The notes under the pieces: generated by a model
Seen by the model: only the letters and a program-made list of their open reading frames with translations
The model's database searches: none
What the model was told of the DNA's origin: nothing
In this document: positions 1-6,265 of the stretch, one piece after another
Numbering within the stretch: the stretch's first letter is position 1
Layout of the letters: each line of letters begins with the position of its first letter
DNA from: an uncultured Eubacteriales bacterium
Lineage (GTDB): Bacteria; Bacillota; Clostridia; Oscillospirales; Butyricicoccaceae
Direction of reading: 5' to 3'
DNA: 8,555 nucleotides
NCBI GenBank assembly: GCA_934636325.1
Contig: CAKUAK010000002.1
Coordinates: 1-8,555 of the forward strand
Made by a program: the position numbers and the translations under genes

Positions 1-3
1 ATA

Positions 4-32
4 TTGACATATATCCCCGATGGGGATATCCT
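4..32 (+). promoter_or_regulatory. Sigma-A-type promoter with palindromic operator candidate, TDT transporter gene
   Basis: A perfect -35 box TTGACA (4-9) is followed after 17 nt by TATCCT (27-32) as -10. The spacer holds a perfect inverted repeat, ATATCCCC-GAT-GGGGATAT (11-29), whose right half overlaps the -10 box, so a bound repressor would block RNA polymerase. Transcription would begin near 39, leaving a leader of about 27 nt. The boxes and the palindrome are seen directly; promoter and operator function are inferred. The C-tract/G-tract layout resembles operators of the CsoR/CstR class of copper or persulfide sensors, but this is only a resemblance and no regulator gene is in the window. 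Confidence 0.65.
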
Positions 33-65
33 GAAATACGGCACCTGAAAAAAGGAGCGATAAAA

Positions 66-1016
66 ATGAAAAAGCTGCTTCACGCCCTGCCCTTCCCGGC
101 CTGCGGGGTCATGCTGGCCCTTGCGGCACTGGGCAACCTGCTTCAGGGCGTATTCTCAAATATATTCGGTCTGACCGCGGAGGGCGAGCTTGCGCGCTGT
201 GTCTGCGGCGGGCTGTCGGCCGCGCTGTGGCTCTTGCTGACGGCCAAGCTGGCCATTGACCGGCACGATATCCTGCGCTCCCTTTCGACCGACGCTGCCG
301 CCGCTTCGACCTCGGCCACCTTTCCCATGGGCACGATAATGCTGCTCTCCTATATAAAGCCGATCCTGCCCGAGGCCGCGGCACAGATCCTGTGGTTCGC
401 CGCCGTCCTGCTGCACGGGGCATATATCGCATGGTTCGCCTGTAAATACATATTGCACTTCCGGCTCGAAAGGGTCTATGCCAGCTATTTTGTGGTATTT
501 GTCGGCGCGACGACATGGGCGATAACCGCCCCGGTGTTCGGGCATACCGGGCTTGGGACAGCCGCCTTCTTCTTTGCCCTGACATGCCTTCTCTGCCTCT
601 TCATCCCGGTGACCCTGCGGTATGTCAGGCTGCCTGTGCCCGAGGCCGCACGTCCTCTTTTCTGCATCTATACCTCGCCGGCGGCATTATGCCTTACGGC
701 CTATGCCAAATCGGTGGCCGGCAAGCATACGGCAATGGTCGTATTCCTGCTGGCCCTCTCGTCGGCCCTCTGCCTCGCTGTCCTGTCCCGCATGCCCTCC
801 CTGCTGCGCCTGCCCTTCTATCCCAGCTATGCCTCCTTCACCTTCCCCTTTGTCATAACGGCCACGGCGGCCGACCAGAGCCGTATATACTTCGATTCGA
901 TCGGCATGGGCCAAAGCTGGCTGACGCCGGTCGTCGTCATCGAAACGGTCACCGCCGCCTGCCTCGTCTTTTATACCCTCTTCAGATATATAAAGGCCGT
1001 CGCCGAGAAGCTGTGA
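66..1016 (+). CDS. TDT family (TehA/SLAC1-like) transporter
   Basis: This is a predicted 316-residue integral membrane protein. About ten hydrophobic helices span nearly its whole length, roughly at residues 8-28, 44-62, 83-99, 102-126, 139-157, 163-186, 196-218, 221-243, 252-271 and 286-307. This is the topology and length of the tellurite-resistance/dicarboxylate transporter (TDT) family, which includes TehA, the yeast malate carrier Mae1, the sulfite pump Ssu1 and plant SLAC1 anion channels. The N-terminal segment PFPACGVMLALAALGNL and an FTFP stretch (258-261) in helix 9, where the family's gating Phe is expected, fit this assignment. The substrate cannot be told from sequence; an anion such as a C4-dicarboxylate or sulfite is plausible. 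The ATG start is supported by AAAGGAG (51-57) eight nt upstream. The gene is monocistronic, with its own promoter and terminator, and converges on pyrG. Family confidence is good, substrate unknown. Confidence 0.85.
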   Translation: MKKLLHALPFPACGVMLALAALGNLLQGVFSNIFGLTAEGELARCVCGGLSAALWLLLTAKLAIDRHDILRSLSTDAAAASTSATFPMGTIMLLSYIKPILPEAAAQILWFAAVLLHGAYIAWFACKYILHFRLERVYASYFVVFVGATTWAITAPVFGHTGLGTAAFFFALTCLLCLFIPVTLRYVRLPVPEAARPLFCIYTSPAALCLTAYAKSVAGKHTAMVVFLLALSSALCLAVLSRMPSLLRLPFYPSYASFTFPFVITATAADQSRIYFDSIGMGQSWLTPVVVIETVTAACLVFYTLFRYIKAVAEKL

Positions 1017-1032
1017 AGTCCCGCACATATGA

Positions 1033-1068
1033 AAAGCCCGCCTGCTTTTTCGCAGGCGGGCTTTATTT
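1033..1068. terminator. Bidirectional Rho-independent terminator between TDT gene and pyrG
   Basis: A perfect 13-bp stem (arms 1033-1045 and 1052-1064, core GCCCGCCTGC) closes a 6-nt loop. The arms end in AAA and TTT, so each strand has a T-rich tail: CTTTATTTAT rightward and GCTTTTC leftward. It sits in the 60-bp gap between two convergent genes and should stop both. Confidence 0.9.
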
Positions 1069-1076
1069 ATATACTC

Positions 1077-2675
1077 TTACTCTCTCGGCTCGACCGAGGC
1101 GGCGATGAACTCGCGGAAGAGGGGATGGGCCTTATTGGGGCGGCTCTTGAACTCAGGGTGATACTGGACGCCGACAAAGAAGCGGTTGGCCGGGACCTCG
1201 ACAGCCTCGACAAGATGTCCGTCGGGCGAAAGGCCGGTCAGATGCAGTCCGGCGTTTTCCAGCGCGTCGCGGTAAATATTGTTGAACTCATAGCGGTGGC
1301 GGTGGCGCTCGGAGATCTCTCGGCAGCCATAGGCCTTTTCCATCATGCTGCCGGGAACGATATTGCAGGGATAGGCGCCGAGACGCATCGTGCCGCCCTT
1401 GGGGATATTGCCCTGCTGGTCGGGCATGAGGTCGATGACCTTGTAACGGGTCTGATCGTCGAACTCGCCCGAGTTGGCGTATTCCAGCCCGGCGACGTCG
1501 CGGGCGTATTCGATGACGGCGATCTGCATGCCGAGGCATATGCCGAAATAGGGTATATTATTTACCCTCGCATAGCGGCAGGCGGCGATCATGCCCTCTA
1601 TTCCCCTGCTGCCGAAGCCGCCGGGGACAAGCACCCCGCCGCAGCCCTCGAGCAGCTCGGCGGCGTTGTCGTCATTAAGCTCTTCGCTGTCGACCCAGCG
1701 TATATCGACATGGACGTTATTGTCGTATCCGCCGTGATGCAGCGCCTCGGCCACCGACAGATAGGCGTCATGCAGGCTGGTGTATTTGCCGACGACGGCG
1801 ATGGTGACGCGGCGCTCGCGGCTTATGATGCGCTCTATCATCTGTATCCACGAGCCCATATCGGGCTTCTGGGGGACAAGGCCCAGCCTGCGGCTGACTA
1901 TCGTCGAAAAGCCGTTTTCCTCCAGCATGAGGGGGGCTTCATAGAGTATCGGCACGGTGGTGCTTTCGACGATGCACTCGGGCTGCATGTTGCAGAAGAG
2001 GGCCAGCTTGCGGCGGCTGCCCTCGTCAAGATGGCCGTCGAGGCGGGCGACAAGGATATCGGGGAAGATTCCCTGTCCCTGAAGGCCCTTTACGCTGTGC
2101 TGGGCCGGCTTGGTCTTGTATTCGTCCGAGCCGGGGATCTGGGGGATGAGCACGACATGGATGAACATGCAGTTCTCCTTGCCGACCTCCATCGAGACCT
2201 GGCGGGCCGCTTCAAGGAAGGGCTGGCTCTCGATGTCGCCGGTCGTGCCGCCGATCTCTGTTATGACGATGTCGGAATCGTTCTTGCGTCCGACGTTATA
2301 TATAAATGATTTGATCTCGTCGGTTATATGGGGGATGACCTGCACCGTCTGGCCGAGGTACTCGCCGCGGCGCTCTTTATTCAGGACATTCCAGTATACC
2401 TTGCCCGAGGTCAGGTTGGAATATTTATTGAGGTTCTCGTCGATGAAGCGCTCGTAATGGCCGAGGTCGAGATCGGTCTCGGCTCCGTCCTCGGTGACAA
2501 AGACCTCGCCATGCTGCAAAGGACTCATGGTGCCGGGGTCGACGTTGATATACGGGTCGAGCTTCTGGGCGACGACCTTATATCCCTTCTCCTTGAGCAG
2601 ACGGCCCAGCGACGCGGCGACGATGCCCTTTCCGAGGCCGGACACGACACCGCCGGTGACAAAAATGTACTTCAC
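1077..2675 (-). CDS. pyrG: CTP synthase (glutamine hydrolysing)
   Basis: This cytosolic enzyme makes CTP from UTP, ATP and glutamine, the last step of de novo pyrimidine nucleotide synthesis. The 532-residue length is normal for the family. The N-terminal synthase domain (about 1-265) opens with the P-loop-like GGVVSGLGKG (8-17, Lys16), followed by DGAETD (63-68) and EIGGTTGDIES (140-150). The C-terminal class I glutamine amidotransferase domain (about 285-532) has the oxyanion strand GGFGSRG, the nucleophile in GICLGMQ (Cys380) and the His-Glu pair in YHPEF (His506, Glu508), so the catalytic triad is intact. The start is GTG: the protein then begins MKYIFVTGG, as in homologues, with AGGGAG (2690-2685) nine nt upstream. 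An ATG at 2680 is out of frame. The gene is transcribed alone, divergent from glutamine synthetase, whose product is its substrate. Confidence 0.98.
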   Translation of the reverse strand: MKYIFVTGGVVSGLGKGIVAASLGRLLKEKGYKVVAQKLDPYINVDPGTMSPLQHGEVFVTEDGAETDLDLGHYERFIDENLNKYSNLTSGKVYWNVLNKERRGEYLGQTVQVIPHITDEIKSFIYNVGRKNDSDIVITEIGGTTGDIESQPFLEAARQVSMEVGKENCMFIHVVLIPQIPGSDEYKTKPAQHSVKGLQGQGIFPDILVARLDGHLDEGSRRKLALFCNMQPECIVESTTVPILYEAPLMLEENGFSTIVSRRLGLVPQKPDMGSWIQMIERIISRERRVTIAVVGKYTSLHDAYLSVAEALHHGGYDNNVHVDIRWVDSEELNDDNAAELLEGCGGVLVPGGFGSRGIEGMIAACRYARVNNIPYFGICLGMQIAVIEYARDVAGLEYANSGEFDDQTRYKVIDLMPDQQGNIPKGGTMRLGAYPCNIVPGSMMEKAYGCREISERHRHRYEFNNIYRDALENAGLHLTGLSPDGHLVEAVEVPANRFFVGVQYHPEFKSRPNKAHPLFREFIAASVEPRE

Positions 2676-2690
2676 AGCATAACACTCCCT
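2675..2690 (-). promoter_or_regulatory. pyrG ribosome binding site with overlapping two-codon ORF
   Basis: On the minus strand the Shine-Dalgarno AGGGAG lies at 2690-2685. Two starts follow it: an out-of-frame ATG at 2680, which reads only ATG CTG TGA, and the pyrG GTG at 2675-2673, whose G and T overlap that TGA. The ATG is 4 nt and the GTG 9 nt from the Shine-Dalgarno. Homology of the N-terminus fixes GTG as the pyrG start; the minimal ORF may compete for ribosomes or hand them over. Confidence 0.5.
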
Positions 2691-2720
2691 TTTATTGTGA
2701 TCGTGATCATTATTCTGTTT

Positions 2721-2739
2721 GTAAAAAACACTTTTTTAC
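2721..2739. promoter_or_regulatory. 8-3-8 inverted repeat at the predicted pyrG transcription start
   Basis: GTAAAAAA-CAC-TTTTTTAC is a perfect inverted repeat lying directly downstream of, and partly overlapping, the proposed pyrG -10 box. The predicted start site (near 2731) falls in its centre. It could be an operator. It also places a run of six U within the first ten or so bases of the transcript. It is AT-rich, so chance is possible. Confidence 0.4.
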
Positions 2740-2766
2740 GTTACCCCGACAAAGGGCGAAAGTCAA
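2738..2766 (-). promoter_or_regulatory. pyrG: Candidate pyrG promoter
   Basis: On the minus strand, TTGACT (2766-2761) is followed after 17 nt by TAACGT (2743-2738). The -35 is strong; the -10 keeps only the key T, A and final T. The predicted leader is about 55 nt. The spacer contains CTTTGTCGGGGTAA (2754-2741), the same 14 nt found in the spacer of the divergent glnN promoter. No leader terminator is visible, so the CTP-dependent attenuation known for Bacillus pyrG is not evident in that form. Confidence 0.5.
2741..2754 (-). promoter_or_regulatory. Shared 14-nt promoter element, pyrG copy
   Basis: CTTTGTCGGGGTAA on the minus strand matches 3027-3040 on the plus strand exactly, making an inverted pair across the intergenic region. 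Here it fills the end of the -35/-10 spacer and enters the -10 box. It is a candidate binding site for a regulator shared with glnN. Confidence 0.45.
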
Positions 2767-2837
2767 GGGGAATTTTCATTTTTTGTAAAAATCTCGAATT
2801 GGGACAAAAACAGACCCTTACTTTTGGTGAAAATAAT

Positions 2838-2895
2838 GCCTGCTCCCGCCCCCGGCCGCCCTTCCGGCGGATTTTTCGCCCGGGGCATAGCAGGC
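2838..2895. other. Isolated GC-rich foldable block in the AT-rich pyrG-glnN gap
   Basis: This block of about 58 nt, mostly G and C, sits in otherwise AT-rich DNA. It can fold by pairing GCCTGCT (2838-2844) with AGCAGGC (2889-2895), CCCCGG (2850-2855) with CCGGGG (2880-2885), and CCGCC (2856-2860) with GGCGG (2866-2870) around a CTTCC loop. The inner hairpin is followed by ATTTTT, so it could end a plus-strand transcript; on the minus strand the outer stem is followed by ATTATTTT. It lies upstream of both promoters, so it is not part of either mRNA as predicted. It may be a small RNA terminator, a remnant repeat element or a protein-binding structure. No ORF is seen in it. Confidence 0.4.
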
Positions 2896-2912
2896 CAAAG
2901 GCCCGGTCATCG

Positions 2913-2927
2913 TGATTTTGACATTAT
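2913..2927 (+). repeat. Direct repeat copy 1 upstream of glnN
   Basis: TGATTTTGACATTAT recurs exactly at 2977-2991, 64 bp on, about six helical turns. Similarity continues loosely downstream, since both copies are followed by a TATTTTAA stretch. Each copy holds a perfect TTGACA, but no -10 box lies 16-18 nt downstream, so they look more like upstream activator sites than promoters. Confidence 0.5.
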
Positions 2928-2976
2928 TCAAGTTATTTTAAGCATTATATACGGATATTGCTATATATTACGCTTA

Positions 2977-2991
2977 TGATTTTGACATTAT
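2977..2991 (+). repeat. Direct repeat copy 2 upstream of glnN
   Basis: This is the second exact copy of TGATTTTGACATTAT. It is centred about 73 bp upstream of the predicted glnN transcription start, with copy 1 at about 137 bp upstream. Both would face the same side of the helix, as expected for paired regulator sites. Confidence 0.5.
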
Positions 2992-3022
2992 AAAATATTT
3001 TAAAGTCTTTTTTCGTATCCTA

Positions 3023-3050
3023 TTGACTTTGTCGGGGTAAAGGGTATATT
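3023..3050 (+). promoter_or_regulatory. glnN: Promoter of type III glutamine synthetase with shared 14-nt element
   Basis: TTGACT (3023-3028), a 16-nt spacer and TATATT (3045-3050) form a good sigma-A-type promoter. The start would be near 3057, giving a leader of only about 30 nt, too short for a riboswitch. The spacer contains CTTTGTCGGGGTAA (3027-3040), the exact counterpart of 2754-2741 in the pyrG promoter. Promoter call from sequence; regulation inferred. Confidence 0.65.
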
Positions 3051-3086
3051 CTTGTACCATAATTTTTCCTGAAAGGGTGACAAAAA

Positions 3087-5195
3087 GTGATTGAGAAAGG
3101 CGATTCCCTTATCGAAACATATGGCTCTAACGTCTTTGACGATAACGCCATGAGAAAGTACCTGCCGGGTGACACATATAAGCAGCTGCGCAAGACGATC
3201 AACGACGGCCGCAACCTCGACCCCGCCATCGCCGACGCCGTCGCCAACGGCATGAAAAGATGGGCGCTGGACAAGGGCGCCACACACTTCACCCACTGGT
3301 TTCAGCCGATGACCGGCTATACCGCCGAAAAGCACGAGGGCTTTATCAACCCCCAGCAGGACGGCACGATAATCATGTCCTTCTCTGGCAAAGAGCTTGT
3401 CCGCGGCGAGGCCGACGCCTCCTCCTTCCCCTCGGGCGGCATGCGTGCCACCTTCGAGGCCAGAGGCTATACGGCCTGGGACTGCACCTCTCCCGCCTTC
3501 GTCAAGGAGGGCACGCTGTGCATCCCCACATGCTTCTGCTCCTTCAACGGAGATATACTCGATAAAAAGACCCCCCTCCTGCGTTCGATGGAGGCCATCT
3601 CCAAGCAGGCCGTCCGCATCCTCCGCTGTTTCGGCGACACCGACACCAAGAGGGTCGTATCCATGGCCGGCGCCGAGCAGGAATATTTCCTCATCAACAA
3701 ATCGCTCTATGCCGGACGCCACGACCTCATGCTGTGCGGCCGCACCCTCTTCGGCGCGAAGCCTGCAAAGGGCCAGGAGCTTTACGATCACTATTACGGC
3801 TCTATAAAAGAAAAGGTCGGCAGCTTCATGCGTCAGGTCGACGAAGAGCTCTGGTCCCTCGGCGTTCCCGCCAAGACCGAGCACAACGAGGTCGCCCCCG
3901 CCCAGCACGAGCTGGCCGCCGTCTATAACACCTCCAACATCGCCTGCGACAACAATCAGCTCATCATGGAGACCTTAAAGAAGGTCGCCCTTCGCAACGA
4001 TCTTGTATGTCTGCTGCACGAAAAGCCCTTTGCCGGTGTCAACGGCTCGGGCAAGCATAACAACTGGTCGATCTCGGCCGACGGCAGCCACAACCTGCTC
4101 AAGCAGGGCAAGACACCCGAATCCAACGCCCAGTTCCTCCTCTTCCTCAGCGCCTTTATCTGGGCTGTCGACGATTATTCCGAGCTTCTGCGCATGACCA
4201 TCGCCGGCCCGGGCAACGATCACCGCCTGGGCGGCCACGAGGCTCCCCCCTGCATCGTTTCGGTATTCCTCGGCGATCTGCTGACCGATATCCTCCACGA
4301 GATCGAGACCGGCGGCGAATCCAACTTCCGTCAGGGCGGCAGCCTTAAGATCGGCGTCAGCTCGATGCCGACCCTGCCCCAGGATGTCTCCGACCGCAAC
4401 AGGACCTCTCCCATGGCCTATACCGGCAACAAGTTCGAGTTCCGTATGCTGGGCTCTTCGATGAGCATCGCCGACTGCAACACGGTGACCAACCTCATCA
4501 TGAGCGACGTCCTCTGCAAGATAGCCGACAGGCTGGAGGTCTGTGACGACGTCAACGCCGAAGTCCACGATATAATCCGCGAGATCGTCCGCGACCACAA
4601 GCGCATCATCTTCAACGGCAACAACTACAGCGCCGAGTGGATCGAAGAGGCCAAGCGCCGCGGCCTGCCCAACATCGACAATTCGGTCGACGCCTTCGAC
4701 GCCGCCATCGCCCCCAAGACCATCGAGCTCTTCGAGCGCTTCGGCGTTCTGACCCGCCGCGAGCTGGAGGCCAGATACGGCATCTATCACGACAACTATG
4801 TCAGCACGCTCAACATCGAGGCCCTTACCATGGTCGAGATGGCCAAGCGACAGATCCTCCCGGCCATAATCAAATACACCCGCTTTCTTTCCGACACCCT
4901 CAACAGCCTGCGCGACACCGGCCTTGCTGTCGACGTCACCATCGAGTCGGGCATGCTCAAGGAGGTCTCGGCCGCCGGAGCGCAGTTCAGGACCAACCTC
5001 AGCAAGCTGGAAAAGCTGATCGAGAAGGCCCACACCGGCGATTTCGAAAGCATAAAGGCCCATTCTGTATTCTACCGCGACAAGATCTTCCCCGCCATGG
5101 AGGCTCTGCGCGAGACGGCCGACAGGCTGGAGACCCTTATGGGCGACGAATATTGGCCGCTTTCGACCTACACCGACCTCATGTTCTCTGAATAG
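3087..5195 (+). CDS. glnN: Glutamine synthetase type III
   Basis: This cytosolic enzyme makes glutamine from glutamate, ammonia and ATP, the entry point of ammonia assimilation. At 702 residues it has the length of the GSIII class, far above GSI (about 450). An N-terminal GSIII-specific domain (opening GSNVFDDNAMRKYLP) precedes the catalytic domain. That domain carries GAEQEYFL (195-202) and EHNEVAPAQHE (265-275) with metal- and substrate-binding Glu residues, NGSGKHNNWS (319-328, the ATP/glutamate loop), GHEAPP (383-388), NRTSP (438-442) and KFEFRMLG (449-456). A helical C-terminal extension follows. The start is GTG, with AAAGGGTGA (3072-3080) six nt upstream; the protein then begins as GSIII homologues do. 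It is transcribed alone from its own promoter, divergent from pyrG, and ends at a terminator. The gene is intact and GC-rich. The symbol glnN is the usual one for this class. Confidence 0.97.
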   Translation: MIEKGDSLIETYGSNVFDDNAMRKYLPGDTYKQLRKTINDGRNLDPAIADAVANGMKRWALDKGATHFTHWFQPMTGYTAEKHEGFINPQQDGTIIMSFSGKELVRGEADASSFPSGGMRATFEARGYTAWDCTSPAFVKEGTLCIPTCFCSFNGDILDKKTPLLRSMEAISKQAVRILRCFGDTDTKRVVSMAGAEQEYFLINKSLYAGRHDLMLCGRTLFGAKPAKGQELYDHYYGSIKEKVGSFMRQVDEELWSLGVPAKTEHNEVAPAQHELAAVYNTSNIACDNNQLIMETLKKVALRNDLVCLLHEKPFAGVNGSGKHNNWSISADGSHNLLKQGKTPESNAQFLLFLSAFIWAVDDYSELLRMTIAGPGNDHRLGGHEAPPCIVSVFLGDLLTDILHEIETGGESNFRQGGSLKIGVSSMPTLPQDVSDRNRTSPMAYTGNKFEFRMLGSSMSIADCNTVTNLIMSDVLCKIADRLEVCDDVNAEVHDIIREIVRDHKRIIFNGNNYSAEWIEEAKRRGLPNIDNSVDAFDAAIAPKTIELFERFGVLTRRELEARYGIYHDNYVSTLNIEALTMVEMAKRQILPAIIKYTRFLSDTLNSLRDTGLAVDVTIESGMLKEVSAAGAQFRTNLSKLEKLIEKAHTGDFESIKAHSVFYRDKIFPAMEALRETADRLETLMGDEYWPLSTYTDLMFSE

Positions 5196-5204
5196 TATCT
5201 TCAT

Positions 5205-5241
5205 GTCCCTCTGCGTCCCGGCGCAGAGGGACGATCTTTTT
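5205..5241 (+). terminator. Rho-independent terminator after glnN
   Basis: Perfect 11-bp stem GTCCCTCTGCG / CGCAGAGGGAC (5205-5215 and 5222-5232) with loop TCCCGG, then GATCTTTTT. It starts ten nt after the glnN stop and separates it from the downstream same-strand gene. Confidence 0.9.
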
Positions 5242-5289
5242 CCCGCGTGGGTGATAAAGCTCTTTCCGGCCGAACAGACATCCTGTATC

Positions 5290-5318
5290 TTGCGTTTTAT
5301 TGCACCATTAAGTAAAAT
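5290..5318 (+). promoter_or_regulatory. Candidate promoter of the CorA-type gene, flanked by inverted repeat
   Basis: TTGCGT (5290-5295), a 17-nt spacer and TAAAAT (5313-5318) form a plausible promoter with a good -10 and a modest -35. The -35 region TTGCGTTTT (5290-5298) is repeated in inverse as AAAACGCAA (5326-5334), just upstream of the ribosome binding site, so the promoter is bracketed by a 9-bp inverted repeat. The 152-bp gap holds nothing else clear beyond the glnN terminator. Confidence 0.5.
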
Positions 5319-5347
5319 AGATTTAAAAACGCAAAAGGTGATATAAG

Positions 5348-6265
5348 TTGTACTGGTATGCCATAAAAGAAAATCTGATGCCGCTTGAAAATGTCCCGGC
5401 CCCCGATATGCCGGCTGTTCTGCTGCTTGATTCAGATGAGCTTGCCCATGCGCCTGCACTGTCCGGCCTCGATAAGGTTCTCCATCATGTCCCCTATGCG
5501 CATGACGTCAAGGTCTGCAAAGCCGAGCTTCGCCGCGACTGCATCACCGGCACGCTTCTCATTCCTCAGGCTTGGAAACACGGCGAAGCGCTTGCCTGCG
5601 GTTATCTTATAACCCCTTCCCGTGTAGTTATTGTCGATGATACCGATTACTTGCTTTCAAAGCTGCACCATATCATAAAAACAAAGGCACGGCTGGACGG
5701 CAGCGTCGGGCGATTCATTTACTGCCTCATAGAGCAGATTATCGCTCGCGATCTTCATCACCTTGAGGAAATAGAGGATCAGGCACAAAGTCTGGAAGAA
5801 AAAGTGTTGTCCGGAGAGCTTGATAACTTCAACGGACCAATGGCAAATTTGCGCAAAGAGGTCATGGCCCGCTTCCGTTACTATTCACAGCTCGATGATG
5901 TCGCCTTCACCTTTCAGGATAGTGCCGATTGTTTTTTCTCGGAAAAAGAGCAGATGCTTTTTCGGATGCTCGCGGACAGGATCGTGCGTCTGCGTGAAGA
6001 ATCGCAGCTCCTGCGCGAATATTGCGGGCAGATCCAAAGCCTTTTTCAATCGGAGATAGACATCCGTCAAAACAGGATAATGCAGGTCCTGACCATTGTC
6101 ACAACGGTATTCATGCCCCTTTCGCTTTTGGCCGGATGGTATGGCATGAACTTTGTCGGCATGCCGGAGTTAAGCTGGAAATACGGATACCCCGCAATGA
6201 TAATCATCAGCGTCGGTTTTGTTGCCCTGAGCATCTGGATATGCCGCAAAAAGAAGTTCCTATAA
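5348..6265 (+). CDS. CorA family divalent cation transporter
   Basis: This is a 305-residue protein of the CorA/MIT superfamily, inner-membrane pentameric channels for Mg2+, and in some members Co2+, Ni2+ or Zn2+. The layout is typical. An N-terminal cytosolic alpha/beta domain is followed by a long charged helix (about 128-245, with many Glu/Arg and EEIEDQAQSLEEKV). Two C-terminal membrane helices come next (about 247-265 and 280-299), with the hallmark YGMNF between them (GMN 266-268) followed by the MPEL loop. A basic tail, RKKKFL, stays in the cytosol. The start is TTG with AAAGGTGAT (5334-5342) five nt upstream; the next in-frame ATG, within MPLENV, would remove conserved N-terminal sequence. 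Length is a little below E. coli CorA (316). Base composition is lower in GC than glnN and uses more ATT codons. It is monocistronic; the metal is not decidable from sequence. Confidence 0.92.
   Translation: MYWYAIKENLMPLENVPAPDMPAVLLLDSDELAHAPALSGLDKVLHHVPYAHDVKVCKAELRRDCITGTLLIPQAWKHGEALACGYLITPSRVVIVDDTDYLLSKLHHIIKTKARLDGSVGRFIYCLIEQIIARDLHHLEEIEDQAQSLEEKVLSGELDNFNGPMANLRKEVMARFRYYSQLDDVAFTFQDSADCFFSEKEQMLFRMLADRIVRLREESQLLREYCGQIQSLFQSEIDIRQNRIMQVLTIVTTVFMPLSLLAGWYGMNFVGMPELSWKYGYPAMIIISVGFVALSIWICRKKKFL

Noticed and set aside
26..37. 12-nt match ATATCCTGAAAT with 7785-7796
   Set aside because: One or two exact 12-nt matches are expected by chance in a window of this size, and the flanking sequences do not agree.
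1029..2309. Long plus-strand open frame (426 codons) opposite pyrG
   Set aside because: It is antisense to an intact, conserved pyrG, has low-complexity Ala/Gly/Asp/Leu composition and begins within the terminator region. It is a shadow of GC-rich codon bias.
2698..2709. Small palindrome TGATC-GT-GATCA in the pyrG leader
   Set aside because: Only 5 bp per arm, equally explained as a tandem GTGATC pair. Too short to call a site.
2718..2791. 10-nt direct repeat TTTGTAAAAA at 2718-2727 and 2782-2791, also 64 bp apart
   Set aside because: The same spacing as the 15-nt repeat is curious, but a 10-mer of A and T in AT-rich DNA is easily random.
2918..2987. Two perfect TTGACA boxes as promoters (2918-2923 and 2982-2987)
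   Set aside because: No -10-like hexamer stands 16-18 nt downstream of either. The better promoter is at 3023-3050.
3975..5459. Long minus-strand open frame (494 codons) opposite glnN
   Set aside because: It runs antisense to conserved catalytic motifs and across the glnN terminator, and reads as Asp/Val/Ala/Gly-rich shadow sequence. It has no family resemblance.
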